27,794 nt of DNA from a virus. Below, one piece after another: positions 8,120 to 16,874 of this stretch. The notes under the pieces are model-generated. The model was not told the origin of the DNA, searched no databases, and saw only the letters and a list, made by a program, of their open reading frames with translations. A program made the position numbers and the translations under genes. Every line of letters starts with the position of its first letter. Position 1 is the stretch's first letter. Location: IMG/VR virus record IMGVR_UViG_3300042554_000177, positions 1 through 27,794 of that record, one strand, 5' to 3'.

Positions 8120-10663
8120 TTAAGGCATCATTGGGACTGAAAACATTGTTTCAATCGCTGATCTTTGATTCTCCCCAGCAGATTTTAACTGACCCCAGGT
8201 GTAAACAATTGGCTTTCCTGCTTTGTTTAAAACAGGTGAGCGCGAATCAGCATTAAACAAAACCAAACCGTCCTCATTGGGTGATGTCACCCAATAACTA
8301 TTTTTGCGAATGCTCTTGGCGTAATCTTTTGAAACAAAAGAATCCCTACGCATTGTCTCTGGGATAGCCAGATCATCAGGGTTTATATTTTGCAAAAAGT
8401 AATTTGCGCCCTCTTGCACCCCGGCAGCGCCAACAGACATTGGAACCCGGTAAGTATTGGAAAACACATACCGCCCCATTACGGTAGACTGCGCCGCTTT
8501 CTTGGCTGCGTCAGATTCATTCATGCCCTGGGCGCGGTAATAAGATGCCAGGCGCACGGTCTCATCATAAAAAATGTTGAATTGCTCAATGCCGCCAATA
8601 GTGCGCGGAGACCCGTCAGATCCAACCATTGAAAATTTAAAATCTTCTAATTCTGCTGCCACTTTTTCACCAATAATCTTTTTAGTGTCAGATGGCAGGC
8701 CAACTAAAATATCATCAACTTTGAGTTTAGATGCAATCGCCATGTCGGCTGCGGCTGCGCCGGTCATGCCAGACCCAATCACAATTGCCGATGGTGGCAA
8801 TGCCTTGCTCTGAATCAATTGGCGGTACACCACCGGCCAACTGTCACCCCAGATTTTTGACATTGCGTCAATCTTTACGGCAATCGATTCGCCATCCTGT
8901 GCGCCAATAAACTGCTGCTGAATATTGTCAATTGCAGACTTGGACAGAATCTTGGGCGATCCAATGCCCAGGCGCGTCTGCTCTGCAATTGATGCACTAG
9001 CGTAATTCCTTGCCGCTGTCTTTTGCTCATCTAATGTCGCACCAGCCTTGCCGGTAACATCAATAAACGCCTTGTAAGATGTCTCTACGGTTTTGCTCGA
9101 TGACAGCGCAAACACGGCAGGATCATCCTCGCGCATTTTTAGCACCCGCCCAGCGGCAGCGGACATAATCTGGTGGCGCTTGGATGCCATCTCATAACCC
9201 TCGCCAGGCACGGGCTGCTTAGACGCAACAAACGCATTGATTGCCTCATTGGGCATTGTTTTCATGGTGGAAATGTCACCAGCCAAAACCTGATTGTCTT
9301 GGTATTCCTGAAATTTGCGCGTGCCATCTTGCGGGCCATAGGCACGGATAAACTGATCTTGTGCCAATTGCGTAGGATTCGTTATTCCATTGACCGCCAT
9401 TGCATTGGCATCGCCCACCTGGCGCTCTAATTCTGCACGGTAAACTGATCGCTGTTGGCTTGCATATGTATTAGCAGCCCGGATATAGGTATCCCATTTT
9501 CTGGCATCAACCATATCCAAACCAGGGTTCCCGCTTGCCGTGGCCTGCACTTCAGACGGTTTCATCTCTTTGACAAATGCCTGCAATTTGTCAACACGGT
9601 TCATCCAGCCTTTTAAATACTTGGCATTTTCAGGATCTTGGGCCAGACGGTTATATTCGTCACGGCGCAATTGCAGCAATGTATCGACATTGCCATTTGA
9701 TTGGGCAATTAACTTTTTGGCCGTACCCACACCCATGTTGACAGCGGTATCAAATGCCACGGCAGCCAATTGTGGCGGCAGATCACCAGCATTGATTGCG
9801 TCCCAATAGCGCTGCCGGTAAATCTTGGCTGCGCCATCTTTAGTTAAATTTTTAACATCGATGTCTGGATTGGCTTTTTGATTGATTCCAAAATTGGCTG
9901 GCGCTGCAGACTTTCCGTCTTTTTCGACATATCCGCCTTCCATCTGAAACACAAAATTTAACGCTGGCTCAAATGCTGGGCCACCGGATTTCATTCCAAC
10001 ATCATCTAAAAACTTTTCTGGATCACGCCTAATTGTCGCTTCTGCGTAAGACCCACCAATTGTTTCTTTCAATAGCGTCCGCAATTCCTGCTTTTTGCTC
10101 TCAGGCATATTGGATGCATTGATGCCATCCATGCCAGCCGTAAATGTGCGGTTTAAAGTTTCTGGCGTTGGATCAAGCGCTACGCCCTGGCCGTATTTCA
10201 AAATGCTGTCTTTGTGCAAATTGAAACGATAGTTGACACCCTCTGTGGCCTCAAAACTAAGGGACGATCCAAGGATAGACTTCCGCATGCTGCTCATGTT
10301 GGCAGCCAGCATCCGGCGAGTTCTAGGATTTGCTGTGGCTTTTAAGGTCTGGTCTGACCAGGTATCAAATTCTGATGCAACATTCTTAGTAAAATTCTTA
10401 GCGCCTGGTTCTGCAGAATTCTGCATGTCATTGAGTTTTTGCTTCCACTCAATTTCGCTAGTGGCAAAAACATTATTGGCTTCGGCTTTGGCATTTTCCT
10501 CTTCAACATCATGCATGACCTGGGCGGTCTGCTGCATGGCCTGGCCGACATTGCCCAAAGCCTTACCCATTGCGCCCAGATTGGCATCTGGCACGCGCAT
10601 TTCAGGAATGCCACGGCCACCTGATACGGTCTGTCGCTCTTCGTAGATTGGAATTCTCGCCAT
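8120..10663 (-). CDS. Ejection protein with GH108 muramidase-like domain (847 aa)
   Basis: Second large internal virion protein. It starts with ATG two bases after the upstream TAA, with no clear Shine-Dalgarno, so translation is probably coupled. Residues about 30-225 are mostly helical. Residues about 230-365 match the glycosyl hydrolase 108 N-acetylmuramidase pattern: the FQMEGGY motif with the candidate catalytic Glu242, NFGIN at 257-261, YRQRYWDAI, AFDTAVNMGVG and a late GW (352-353) before the partner helix. The rest (about 375-847) has no domain I recognise and ends near TWGQLKSAGENQ. In podoviruses a peptidoglycan-cutting domain in an ejected protein lets the ejection channel pass the cell wall, as in T7 gp16. 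The GH108 call rests on motif order. Confidence 0.8.
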   Translation of the reverse strand: MARIPIYEERQTVSGGRGIPEMRVPDANLGAMGKALGNVGQAMQQTAQVMHDVEEENAKAEANNVFATSEIEWKQKLNDMQNSAEPGAKNFTKNVASEFDTWSDQTLKATANPRTRRMLAANMSSMRKSILGSSLSFEATEGVNYRFNLHKDSILKYGQGVALDPTPETLNRTFTAGMDGINASNMPESKKQELRTLLKETIGGSYAEATIRRDPEKFLDDVGMKSGGPAFEPALNFVFQMEGGYVEKDGKSAAPANFGINQKANPDIDVKNLTKDGAAKIYRQRYWDAINAGDLPPQLAAVAFDTAVNMGVGTAKKLIAQSNGNVDTLLQLRRDEYNRLAQDPENAKYLKGWMNRVDKLQAFVKEMKPSEVQATASGNPGLDMVDARKWDTYIRAANTYASQQRSVYRAELERQVGDANAMAVNGITNPTQLAQDQFIRAYGPQDGTRKFQEYQDNQVLAGDISTMKTMPNEAINAFVASKQPVPGEGYEMASKRHQIMSAAAGRVLKMREDDPAVFALSSSKTVETSYKAFIDVTGKAGATLDEQKTAARNYASASIAEQTRLGIGSPKILSKSAIDNIQQQFIGAQDGESIAVKIDAMSKIWGDSWPVVYRQLIQSKALPPSAIVIGSGMTGAAAADMAIASKLKVDDILVGLPSDTKKIIGEKVAAELEDFKFSMVGSDGSPRTIGGIEQFNIFYDETVRLASYYRAQGMNESDAAKKAAQSTVMGRYVFSNTYRVPMSVGAAGVQEGANYFLQNINPDDLAIPETMRRDSFVSKDYAKSIRKNSYWVTSPNEDGLVLFNADSRSPVLNKAGKPIVYTWGQLKSAGENQRSAIETMFSVPMMP

Positions 10664-10665
10664 GA

Positions 10666-11253
10666 TTACGCCAGATTAGATGATTGATACGAAAACCCGC
10701 CTTGCATCGGCGTGCCACTTGGGGTGGTCATTGTTTTAAGACCTGTAGAACCAGTTCCAGCCATTGTGTAAGACTTGTACGCCATTGCAGATCCAGACAA
10801 GATGTCGGCCCCGGCGCTGATATACGATGCCCGCACGGCATTCTTGCCTGCAGCCCGATTAACCTTGGCTGAGTATTGATCCATTTCGGCTGATGCCAAT
10901 AATCCCCTGGCTTTTAAATCGCCTTCGTACCGAATTGTCAACGAATCCAATTCCGCCATTGTTTCCGATTGTTCGGCAATATCGGCCATTGATCCGCCCA
11001 GGCCAGCGCCAGATTGAGCAATGGCTGCCCGCTGCTTGCCAAGTATTGTCCTGGCCTGTCGGCGCTGCTGCTCTTCCCGTATATTGGCCTGCTGCCGGGT
11101 AATGTCTGCTTCTTGGCGCTTGATGCCCGCATTGAAATCTTCAGCATTGGCCCTGGCATCGGCCATTGCCTTGTCAGCCTGGCCTTGCTGCAGCGTGCCA
11201 ATAGCCTTCATGGCCGTAGCGGCCACAAGCATTATGGTTACTGGATCAGCCAT
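10666..11253 (-). CDS. Small internal/ejection protein, T7 gp14-like position
   Basis: 195-residue protein with a hydrophobic N-terminus (MADPVTIMLVAATAMKAIGT), then a long charged helical stretch rich in Q, A and R (about 25-110), and a glycine/serine-rich C-terminus. This layout, and its place just before the two large ejection proteins, is that of the T7 gp14-like internal core proteins that form the outer-membrane part of the DNA ejection conduit. AAGGA lies six bases upstream of the ATG. It overlaps the end of the GNAT-like gene by 8 bases. The function is from context and composition; there is no catalytic motif. Confidence 0.7.
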   Translation of the reverse strand: MADPVTIMLVAATAMKAIGTLQQGQADKAMADARANAEDFNAGIKRQEADITRQQANIREEQQRRQARTILGKQRAAIAQSGAGLGGSMADIAEQSETMAELDSLTIRYEGDLKARGLLASAEMDQYSAKVNRAAGKNAVRASYISAGADILSGSAMAYKSYTMAGTGSTGLKTMTTPSGTPMQGGFSYQSSNLA

Positions 11254-11674
11254 GTTTTATCCTTGCGTACAAAATACAGTCCTTGCCTAATGGACTAAAC
11301 GCCCGCATGTACCCTTCGCGCTCAAAGCCCAGCATCTGAATCCAGCGGTGACCAGCCTCAAAATCAGCGTCCACAAATGCCTCAACACGGTTGAAATCTG
11401 TCGTATCTAAAAACCGTTTTACAGCCTTGTGAATCCGCACAAACTGCTTGCCAGCGTATTCAGAAATTAAGCCCCACGCAATGGCTCGATTATCCCATTG
11501 CTTGACCACTCCTGCACATGCTAAAACCTCGTCACCATCCATTGCCGTAAAACACGGGCCAGCAGCCTTCAATGCCGGGCCGTATTCCTCATCAAAAAAC
11601 ACGGACACGGCTGCCTGGCTAGGCTGCAGCACCAAAATCTCAAGATGACGGGATTGGAATGGTTCGATATGCAT
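11246..11674 (-). CDS. GNAT-like internal virion protein (T7 gp13-like)
   Basis: 142-residue protein with an acetyltransferase-like fold pattern: FTAMDGDEVLACAGV as the central beta strands, AFVDADFEAGHRWIQMLGF and YARIKHG at the end. The phrase GHRWIQMLGFEREGYMR is close to the C-terminal part of GNAT enzymes (helix, GF, strand). Proteins of this size and place in T7-like phages belong to the DUF2833/internal protein A (gp13) group, needed for virion assembly although often lacking proven enzyme activity. The ATG shares one base with the upstream TGA stop (TGATG), and AGGA sits seven bases before it. Whether it binds acetyl-CoA cannot be told from sequence. Confidence 0.7.
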   Translation of the reverse strand: MHIEPFQSRHLEILVLQPSQAAVSVFFDEEYGPALKAAGPCFTAMDGDEVLACAGVVKQWDNRAIAWGLISEYAGKQFVRIHKAVKRFLDTTDFNRVEAFVDADFEAGHRWIQMLGFEREGYMRAFSPLGKDCILYARIKHG

Positions 11675-14028
11675 CAGCGATCCTGTGTCTGCAATTGCGG
11701 CATCAGCGCCACCAATGTCATGGGCAGCGGCTGATCCTGCTCAACAATCATGTACCCGTCAAAATCATAACCACCAGGCCATTCCATAATTTTGTCACCA
11801 GTAAATAGCGGCACGGGCGCGTCCATCAGCGCCGATCCACTACGGAATTGGATCTCATCTAAGTGATCAACATCAGGCCCGGCTTTAGCGCCAACCGTAG
11901 CCAAGAACCGAATCACCATCTTATTGATGCGCTTGGTCTTGCCCTGGGCCGTGCCATCGCCAGCGCCAGCCTCTGGGCGCATGGTCTGCAATCTGGATGT
12001 ATACGGCAGCCCAACATGAACCACGCTCGATGCCCGCTGCAATGTCACAGACCCACTTTCAACCGTCCGGTTAGGATGCGCTGCACCATCGGCCAGAATT
12101 GACACAATCTTGCCTTCCAAGTGATCCAGGCCGCTAATTGTGCTGACCGCTGTGCTGTCATATGTCAGGCCGCAATCCACACAAAATGCGTCCTCAATGT
12201 CGTTATTGTCAACAAAATCAGGCCACAAATACTCAATGTATCGCTTGGTCTGCCCATCAATAGTCCGGCGCACAATCATCCATAGGTCATCCTGGTCACC
12301 AAACGGGCTAGGAATGGTTTCTACACACTCCACTATGCCATCCCCTCCCAGCGGGTGACGATGCCAGCCAAGGACATCCTGCTCACGATTAAAGGTAAAT
12401 CCCAGCAACTCGCCATCTGAGCGGACGCACCACACAATTGAATGCGGTTCCTGCTGATAGCAAATATCTACTAATCCGCCGTAGGTGATATGTTCTGACA
12501 ATACCGTTAAATCAGAGGATTTGTAGCCGTTATTGGCAAAATCAAACACCAATTCGCGCAATTTCTGGCCGGAGCGTTGCACAAACAGCACCGATTCGCC
12601 AACCAGTACCGGAATCACAGACTTCGATCCGTAAGACGATTGCGGCACAATCTTCACATTGTCTGGGCCTAGCGGCTGGTCTGTTGTCACCTCTTGGGCC
12701 ACAAACTCGCCACCGGCTGTCCCAATTAGCAGGCCATCAGATGCGGCCAACCACTCAATTTTGTTGACCTGATCGCTTGATACCTCAATGGCAATTGCCA
12801 TGTCAGCCACAACCTGGCCGGATTCGTCACGGTCTGCAAAGTTCTCATAATCGGCAGCCACCGACATATCAATTTTTTGCCCGCTGGCAAATACCAGGCG
12901 CTCACGGAAAAACGCTACCTGGCTGGGCCAACCACGGACGGATGACCAGCGACTAAATGCCCAGCGATTGGTGGCATTGCCAGACCCAACAGCGCCAGAT
13001 GGCAGGCGAGACACAACATCAGCAGTAACCGTGGTGCTGTTAGTAAACCCGGTAATCTTTACATAGCCATAGCCAGGATCGCGAAATTGCCATTGCACCC
13101 CGCTGTCACCATCATAGACAGCGCCAATGCTGTGGATGGGCTTTACCGTGCCTGTGGTGGCCGAATTAAGTGCCTCATAGGTCTTACCATCAGACCGGCG
13201 GCGTGCGCCGCTGCTAATCGATTTGCCAACTTCCCATTGGGTAATTCCATCAACACTCTTTTGCTCTAGCAAAAATGTGCTGCCGACATCGGTAGACGCA
13301 AACAACGCGCTTGATGCTGTTAAAGTAATTCCTGTGCCGGTCTGCGCGGACGCATAAACCGTGATTGCTTCGTCTGGATCGACATCCTCAAACGGGCCGC
13401 CCAAAAAATTGATGTCCTCCAATATCCACTTAGTAGCGGAATACCTGGACAGTTTCTTTGGCGCATAAGACGGATGCACAATGTAAACCACATCGGCAGA
13501 TTGAACCGTCCTCAATTTCAGCGTGTTATTGCTATTAGTCAAATCCGCAGCCGTGTACGGGCTAGGAATCTCGTATGTTGTCCCGGTCAATGTGTGCCAC
13601 TTGCCAGCAGCCAGGTCTGTAGAAAATGTCCCAGAAGTGTGAGCCACCTTGCAATAGTAATTTGTCCCGCCATTGGATCTTAGGTCACCAACCGCATAGG
13701 CCGTGCTGGTCAGCCAGGCCGTAACCGATCCGGTCTGCACCTGACCATAATTGGTGTAAAACCGGATGTATTGGTCACCAAACTCTAGGATGTACGCCTG
13801 GCTTTCGGAAAACTCAAAGCGCAGCAGCCAGGATCTATTGGCAGAATTTTTGATTTCTTCGACAAAATAAGTACCAGACCGGCGGCGTGCCGGGCCTTGC
13901 ACCATCGGTATAAAGTTCTCTAGCGTGCGGCAGCCACTTGAATACTTGTTAAGATCCGTGCGGCCTTCCAGGGTAGGTGACAACTCCCCGGTGTTAAATG
14001 AATACTGTATCGGGCTGGCTTTGGGCAT
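11674..14028 (-). CDS. Tail tubular protein B-like tail hub (784 aa)
   Basis: Large beta-rich tail protein. The N-terminal signature is FNTGELSPTLEGR, then LNKYSSGCRTLENFIP and GPARRRSGTYF. This is the conserved start of T7 gp12-like/stabilisation tail hub proteins in podoviruses. Further in are several segments rich in aromatic and glycine residues, such as WPSQVAFFRERLVFASG, FVAQEVTTDQPLGP and PLGGDGIVECVETIPSP, all usual for this family. I chose the ATG at 14028, which overlaps the upstream stop as TAATG, over a TTG four codons earlier. The protein forms the nozzle to which fibres attach; that role is from the family. Confidence 0.85.
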   Translation of the reverse strand: MPKASPIQYSFNTGELSPTLEGRTDLNKYSSGCRTLENFIPMVQGPARRRSGTYFVEEIKNSANRSWLLRFEFSESQAYILEFGDQYIRFYTNYGQVQTGSVTAWLTSTAYAVGDLRSNGGTNYYCKVAHTSGTFSTDLAAGKWHTLTGTTYEIPSPYTAADLTNSNNTLKLRTVQSADVVYIVHPSYAPKKLSRYSATKWILEDINFLGGPFEDVDPDEAITVYASAQTGTGITLTASSALFASTDVGSTFLLEQKSVDGITQWEVGKSISSGARRRSDGKTYEALNSATTGTVKPIHSIGAVYDGDSGVQWQFRDPGYGYVKITGFTNSTTVTADVVSRLPSGAVGSGNATNRWAFSRWSSVRGWPSQVAFFRERLVFASGQKIDMSVAADYENFADRDESGQVVADMAIAIEVSSDQVNKIEWLAASDGLLIGTAGGEFVAQEVTTDQPLGPDNVKIVPQSSYGSKSVIPVLVGESVLFVQRSGQKLRELVFDFANNGYKSSDLTVLSEHITYGGLVDICYQQEPHSIVWCVRSDGELLGFTFNREQDVLGWHRHPLGGDGIVECVETIPSPFGDQDDLWMIVRRTIDGQTKRYIEYLWPDFVDNNDIEDAFCVDCGLTYDSTAVSTISGLDHLEGKIVSILADGAAHPNRTVESGSVTLQRASSVVHVGLPYTSRLQTMRPEAGAGDGTAQGKTKRINKMVIRFLATVGAKAGPDVDHLDEIQFRSGSALMDAPVPLFTGDKIMEWPGGYDFDGYMIVEQDQPLPMTLVALMPQLQTQDR

Positions 14029-14615
14029 TATTCGTACCAATCCAATGAAAGATATGCGGTAGCCGATCCAGTTCCAACATTGGTCATGCGGATCAGATAC
14101 GACACATTATCTTGAAATATGTATTCAAAAGAAAATGCACCAGATCCGGCAGCCTTTTTAGAATCACCGGCAGAAATATATTCCCGGTGAAACTCCGTGC
14201 CTGTCGCGGTCACGGTAGGATTAACTAAAATGCCCGCCTGGCTGATCCTGGTTGATTCTCTGTTGCGATTGATGGGTGTAAAGATTGTCCCACCAGATGC
14301 GGACGCACCCTCAAACCAGGCGATCTCGCAGTCCTGGCTACAAGATGTCTGGATAGTGACATGAGCGCTTGTTCCGACATTTGTTGTGAACACCATATTG
14401 AGACTTGCACCAGCGGCCAATCCAGCGCTTGGCGGGTAATACTTGTATGCATTAAAAGCCCGGCCTTCATGCATCCGCAGATGGTTAATGTCCAGGATTG
14501 GCAAACCGTAATCAGACCCAACCACGCGCTGTGCGTCATCCGTGTCCTTTGCGGTTAGGGCAACGAACCTGGCAACGGTCTGATCTGATTCGCGCTCGAC
14601 ATATACGGCGGTCAT
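14028..14615 (-). CDS. Beta-rich phage structural protein (195 aa), function unknown
   Basis: Belongs to a common group of phage structural proteins with the C-terminal pattern 'acidic residue - WFEGAS - GT - N-x-NR', then 'V-T-GT-hydrophobic', then 'V-S-Y-L-I-R-T-N' and a terminal WYE. All of these are visible here (IAWFEGASASGGTIF, INRNREST, SYLIRMTNVG, DWYE). Such proteins lie between adaptor and tail hub genes and are usually called virion or decoration proteins, with no assigned job. The start is the ATG at 14615, which overlaps the adaptor's TGA as ATGA; an in-frame TTG six codons earlier is less likely. Confidence 0.7.
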   Translation of the reverse strand: MTAVYVERESDQTVARFVALTAKDTDDAQRVVGSDYGLPILDINHLRMHEGRAFNAYKYYPPSAGLAAGASLNMVFTTNVGTSAHVTIQTSCSQDCEIAWFEGASASGGTIFTPINRNRESTRISQAGILVNPTVTATGTEFHREYISAGDSKKAAGSGAFSFEYIFQDNVSYLIRMTNVGTGSATAYLSLDWYE

Positions 14616-15211
14616 AATCTTGACAGTACCCAACCATCATCAGGCAGATCCTGTGGCGGCTGCTCGATGCCATCAGATCGGATCGCAGCAATCAATGCCT
14701 CGCGGTAATCCTGCCTGGCAGAATCTTTTTTAGTATTAGATTGCGTCAAATCCTCGCACATTTCAAACGCCAGGCGCGAGGCAATCGCTTCTACAAATGT
14801 TGCGTCCCATTGAGTAGTGTCCTCAATGCGGGCCATATAACGGATATTTAGCGGCGCGGTGAGATTCGTAAGAATCTTGCGACTTTCGACAACATATTCT
14901 GCAACGCTGGCATTACGGTAATCGTCCAGACTTGGGCCAGGGTAGACATCATTGACCTGAACCAAGCGGAGATAGTCGCTAGGTAATTGGTACTCATAAT
15001 CAAACCCCCATGTTGGTGTGGTTGACAAGGCAGCCAGGCTTACGCGCTTGACAGAAAACGACCATAAGTGCGCCCGCAATTCAGCATCGCGCACTATTTC
15101 AAACATAGACTTGACTGCGCGGGCCTGCTTATTGTCATCATCAAAAGAGATGATGCGAGCAGCGCCCAACTTGGTCAGCGCCCTGTTGGCAATCTCAACC
15201 TGTGATGCCAT
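14612..15211 (-). CDS. Head-tail adaptor, tail tubular protein A-like (199 aa)
   Basis: Helical adaptor that sits under the portal and joins it to the tail hub. The start EIANRALTKLGAARIISFDDD, then VRDAELRAHLWSFSVKRVSLA and FDYEYQLPSDYLRLVQV, is the classic pattern of T7 gp11/P22 gp4-like adaptors (N-terminal 'A-L-x-x-L-G', 'R-D-x-x-L-R-x-H-x-W', 'Y-x-L-P-x-D-x-L-R'). The C-terminal half contains the helix IASRLAFEMCEDLTQ typical of the family. The ATG is preceded by AAGGGTAGG. The length fits the family's usual 190-230 residues. Confidence 0.88.
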   Translation of the reverse strand: MASQVEIANRALTKLGAARIISFDDDNKQARAVKSMFEIVRDAELRAHLWSFSVKRVSLAALSTTPTWGFDYEYQLPSDYLRLVQVNDVYPGPSLDDYRNASVAEYVVESRKILTNLTAPLNIRYMARIEDTTQWDATFVEAIASRLAFEMCEDLTQSNTKKDSARQDYREALIAAIRSDGIEQPPQDLPDDGWVLSRL

Positions 15212-15220
15212 GACCTACCC

Positions 15221-15409
15221 TTATGCCGGAGGCCAAGCGTCTTGCAGGATGTAGTTCTTAATGTTCTCGATGCACTCTATAACCTGATTCCGATTTGCGT
15301 TATCGGCAAGGTCAATTGCAATCTCAACTGTTTTAGTTTGGCTGGACGATCCTTCGGCAACTTCTGTCATGTTGTCACCAATGTCCAATGCGTAGTAGCG
15401 TGATGCCAT
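15221..15409 (-). CDS. Small conserved phage protein (62 aa), unknown function
   Basis: Starts MASRYYALDIGDN, continues VAEGSSSQTKTVEIAIDL and ends ILQDAWPPA. Small proteins with the same layout ('ALDIGD ... EGSST..K.VE..VDL ... WPP') occur next to the capsid or adaptor genes of many podoviruses and siphoviruses; none has a known role that I can name. A strong AGGAG lies six bases before the ATG, and the gene comes directly after a GC-rich hairpin. The acidic, beta-rich content would suit a virion or chaperone role, but that is a guess. Confidence 0.75.
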   Translation of the reverse strand: MASRYYALDIGDNMTEVAEGSSSQTKTVEIAIDLADNANRNQVIECIENIKNYILQDAWPPA

Positions 15410-15426
15410 TTCGTTCTCCTAATAAC

Positions 15427-15450
15427 GACAGGGGGCTTTCGCCCCCCGTC
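15427..15450 (-). terminator. 10-bp GC hairpin with GAAA tetraloop after the cement gene
   Basis: Minus-strand stem GACGGGGGGC / GCCCCCTGTC closed by the GNRA tetraloop GAAA. The one non-Watson-Crick pair is a G-U wobble in the minus transcript but would be an A-C mismatch in the plus transcript, so the structure suits minus-strand RNA. The downstream bases are GTTATT, only weakly U-rich. It may be a leaky terminator or a 3' stabiliser separating the highly expressed capsid genes from the tail genes. Confidence 0.6.
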
Positions 15451-15457
15451 TTACCGA

Positions 15458-15883
15458 TTAAGGTGCGCTGAAGTAAAGGTCAACAACAGCCGTTCCAGAT
15501 GAGGGCAAAGCAGCCACAGCAATCGTGAGGATCACGGTTTCTTCGGCAGTTAATGCATCATCATCAGCAGCAGTCGAGACACCAAACAGCGTGGGAGCAG
15601 CAGCCGTAAAGACCGCAGCAGCACGATATTTGCCAGAACTTGCAGCAGTACCAATTGCCACCGTGGCAGATGCGCCTAGCGTAGCAGATGCGTTGATAAC
15701 TCCATACGCAAATGCATAGCCAGCCGGAATCTTAGCCAGGGTAATCGTGTCACCAGATGCCTGAGAAGCCAGGGTAAAAGATGCACGAAAACGGCGGATA
15801 CGGCCACCAACTACACCACCATTAGCAAAGCCAGCGGGGGTGTCATAGAGGGTAGATACTTCGTTAGCATAAGTGTTAGCCAT
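15458..15883 (-). CDS. Capsid cement/decoration protein, Bbp16-like (141 aa)
   Basis: Alanine-, threonine- and glycine-rich beta protein directly after the major capsid gene. It starts MANTYANEVSTLYDTPAGFANGG-like, then RIRRFRASFTLASQASGDTI, and LAKIPAGYAFAYGVI with many small residues (ATLGASATVAIGTAASSGKY). This is the pattern of the cement protein paired with BPP-1-like capsids, which in BPP-1 forms jelly-roll dimers on the shell. AGGGAG lies eight bases before the ATG, 12 bases after the capsid stop. The role in stabilising the shell is from the family and the gene pair. Confidence 0.78.
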   Translation of the reverse strand: MANTYANEVSTLYDTPAGFANGGVVGGRIRRFRASFTLASQASGDTITLAKIPAGYAFAYGVINASATLGASATVAIGTAASSGKYRAAAVFTAAAPTLFGVSTAADDDALTAEETVILTIAVAALPSSGTAVVDLYFSAP

Positions 15884-15895
15884 GATTTATCTCCC

Positions 15896-16780
15896 TTACT
15901 CTTGGCAAAGAATTTCAACAACTTTTTTCTCTTCGGTGCGAGTAGCGCCAAAAGTACCCTTACAGTAAACCTGTGTCGAGTAACCCTTGTCTGCACGCTC
16001 AGAGATCTGAGTGTTGATGTCGTTCCACATACCAAGATGCACGCCGCTCTTCGCATACACCGGAACGCGGCGATATGAAGATGCGTCTACACCAAGGCGC
16101 TCACAATGCACAAAGTTAAATCCCATGAACGCTGTGATGCGCCCATCTACAAGCACCGGACGGGTGTTGTAATCAAGGGAGATAGCCTGTGCTTCGTTTA
16201 ACAGATCATCATGCTGCTCGGCGGTAATGACGCAGAACAATTGCTCATTGTCAATATCCACTTCGTTTTCCATAAGGATCTTTTTGGCTTCGCGCAATTT
16301 GGCAATGTTCAGGCCGGTTGCGCCGGTTGAACCAGTAGCCACGGCAATTTGCTGAGTACCTGTAGCAAATGCTGTGCTGGTTGAACCATTCTCGCCGGTC
16401 TTGGCTGTGCCAAAGAAAGCGCTGATGATCTCGTCATCCATTGCACGGCCAAGCGCATAAGCGCCGTTCTGAGCATAGGACGATTGGGGATCGATCAGCA
16501 TACGCAGTTTATCCTGGTCATCGATGAGATCAGCCCACTCATAGTCCACGGGATAAATCCAGCGGGCATCCGAGGGAGTAGAAATCAGCGGTGTATCACC
16601 GTGACGCTGCGTGCGCTTTTGCGCGTTGACTGCTCCAACCTGCTCGACAGCCTTGGCAGCCTTACCAGAATAAGATCCGGTGCTTACCGTGCCGCGCAAC
16701 TTGGAACCCTTTTGCTGCAACAACAATTGCACATTTGTCGTATATTGTTGGACAAAGTGCGTAGTGACATTGAATGACAT
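15896..16780 (-). CDS. Major capsid protein, BPP-1 Bbp17-like (294 aa)
   Basis: HK97-fold shell protein of the Bbp17-like group. N-terminal FVQQYTTNVQLLLQQKGSKL is followed by the conserved DARWIYPVDYEWADLIDDQDKLRML-type region (about 69-95), then AYALGRAMDDEIISAFFG and the C-terminal FCVITAEQHDDLL, FMGFNFVHCERLG and GVHLGMWNDINTQISER. These are standard for this family. The length (about 300) is normal and no protease gene is seen, so no prohead cleavage is suggested. GGAGG stands nine bases before the ATG and a T-rich tract precedes it, suggesting strong translation. It sits between scaffold and cement genes as expected. Confidence 0.9.
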   Translation of the reverse strand: MSFNVTTHFVQQYTTNVQLLLQQKGSKLRGTVSTGSYSGKAAKAVEQVGAVNAQKRTQRHGDTPLISTPSDARWIYPVDYEWADLIDDQDKLRMLIDPQSSYAQNGAYALGRAMDDEIISAFFGTAKTGENGSTSTAFATGTQQIAVATGSTGATGLNIAKLREAKKILMENEVDIDNEQLFCVITAEQHDDLLNEAQAISLDYNTRPVLVDGRITAFMGFNFVHCERLGVDASSYRRVPVYAKSGVHLGMWNDINTQISERADKGYSTQVYCKGTFGATRTEEKKVVEILCQE

Positions 16781-16874
16781 GATTCAAGTCCTCCACAAAA
16801 AGTTAAAAGAAAAAACAACCATTTGCAAAAGGCTTGTCCAAAATTCTGGGGCCGTTCTAACCATTAAAGCCGGT
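16781..16874 (-). promoter_or_regulatory. 94-base T-rich leader of the capsid gene
   Basis: One of the longest non-coding gaps in the structural region. The minus strand carries TTGTTTTTTCTTTTAAC, then TTTTTGTGGAGG just before the capsid ATG. A U-rich tract upstream of the Shine-Dalgarno is a known ribosomal-protein-S1 enhancer pattern. No convincing -35/-10 pair was found; TTGGAC followed 17 bases later by TTGTTT is the closest, and it is poor. Confidence 0.4.
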
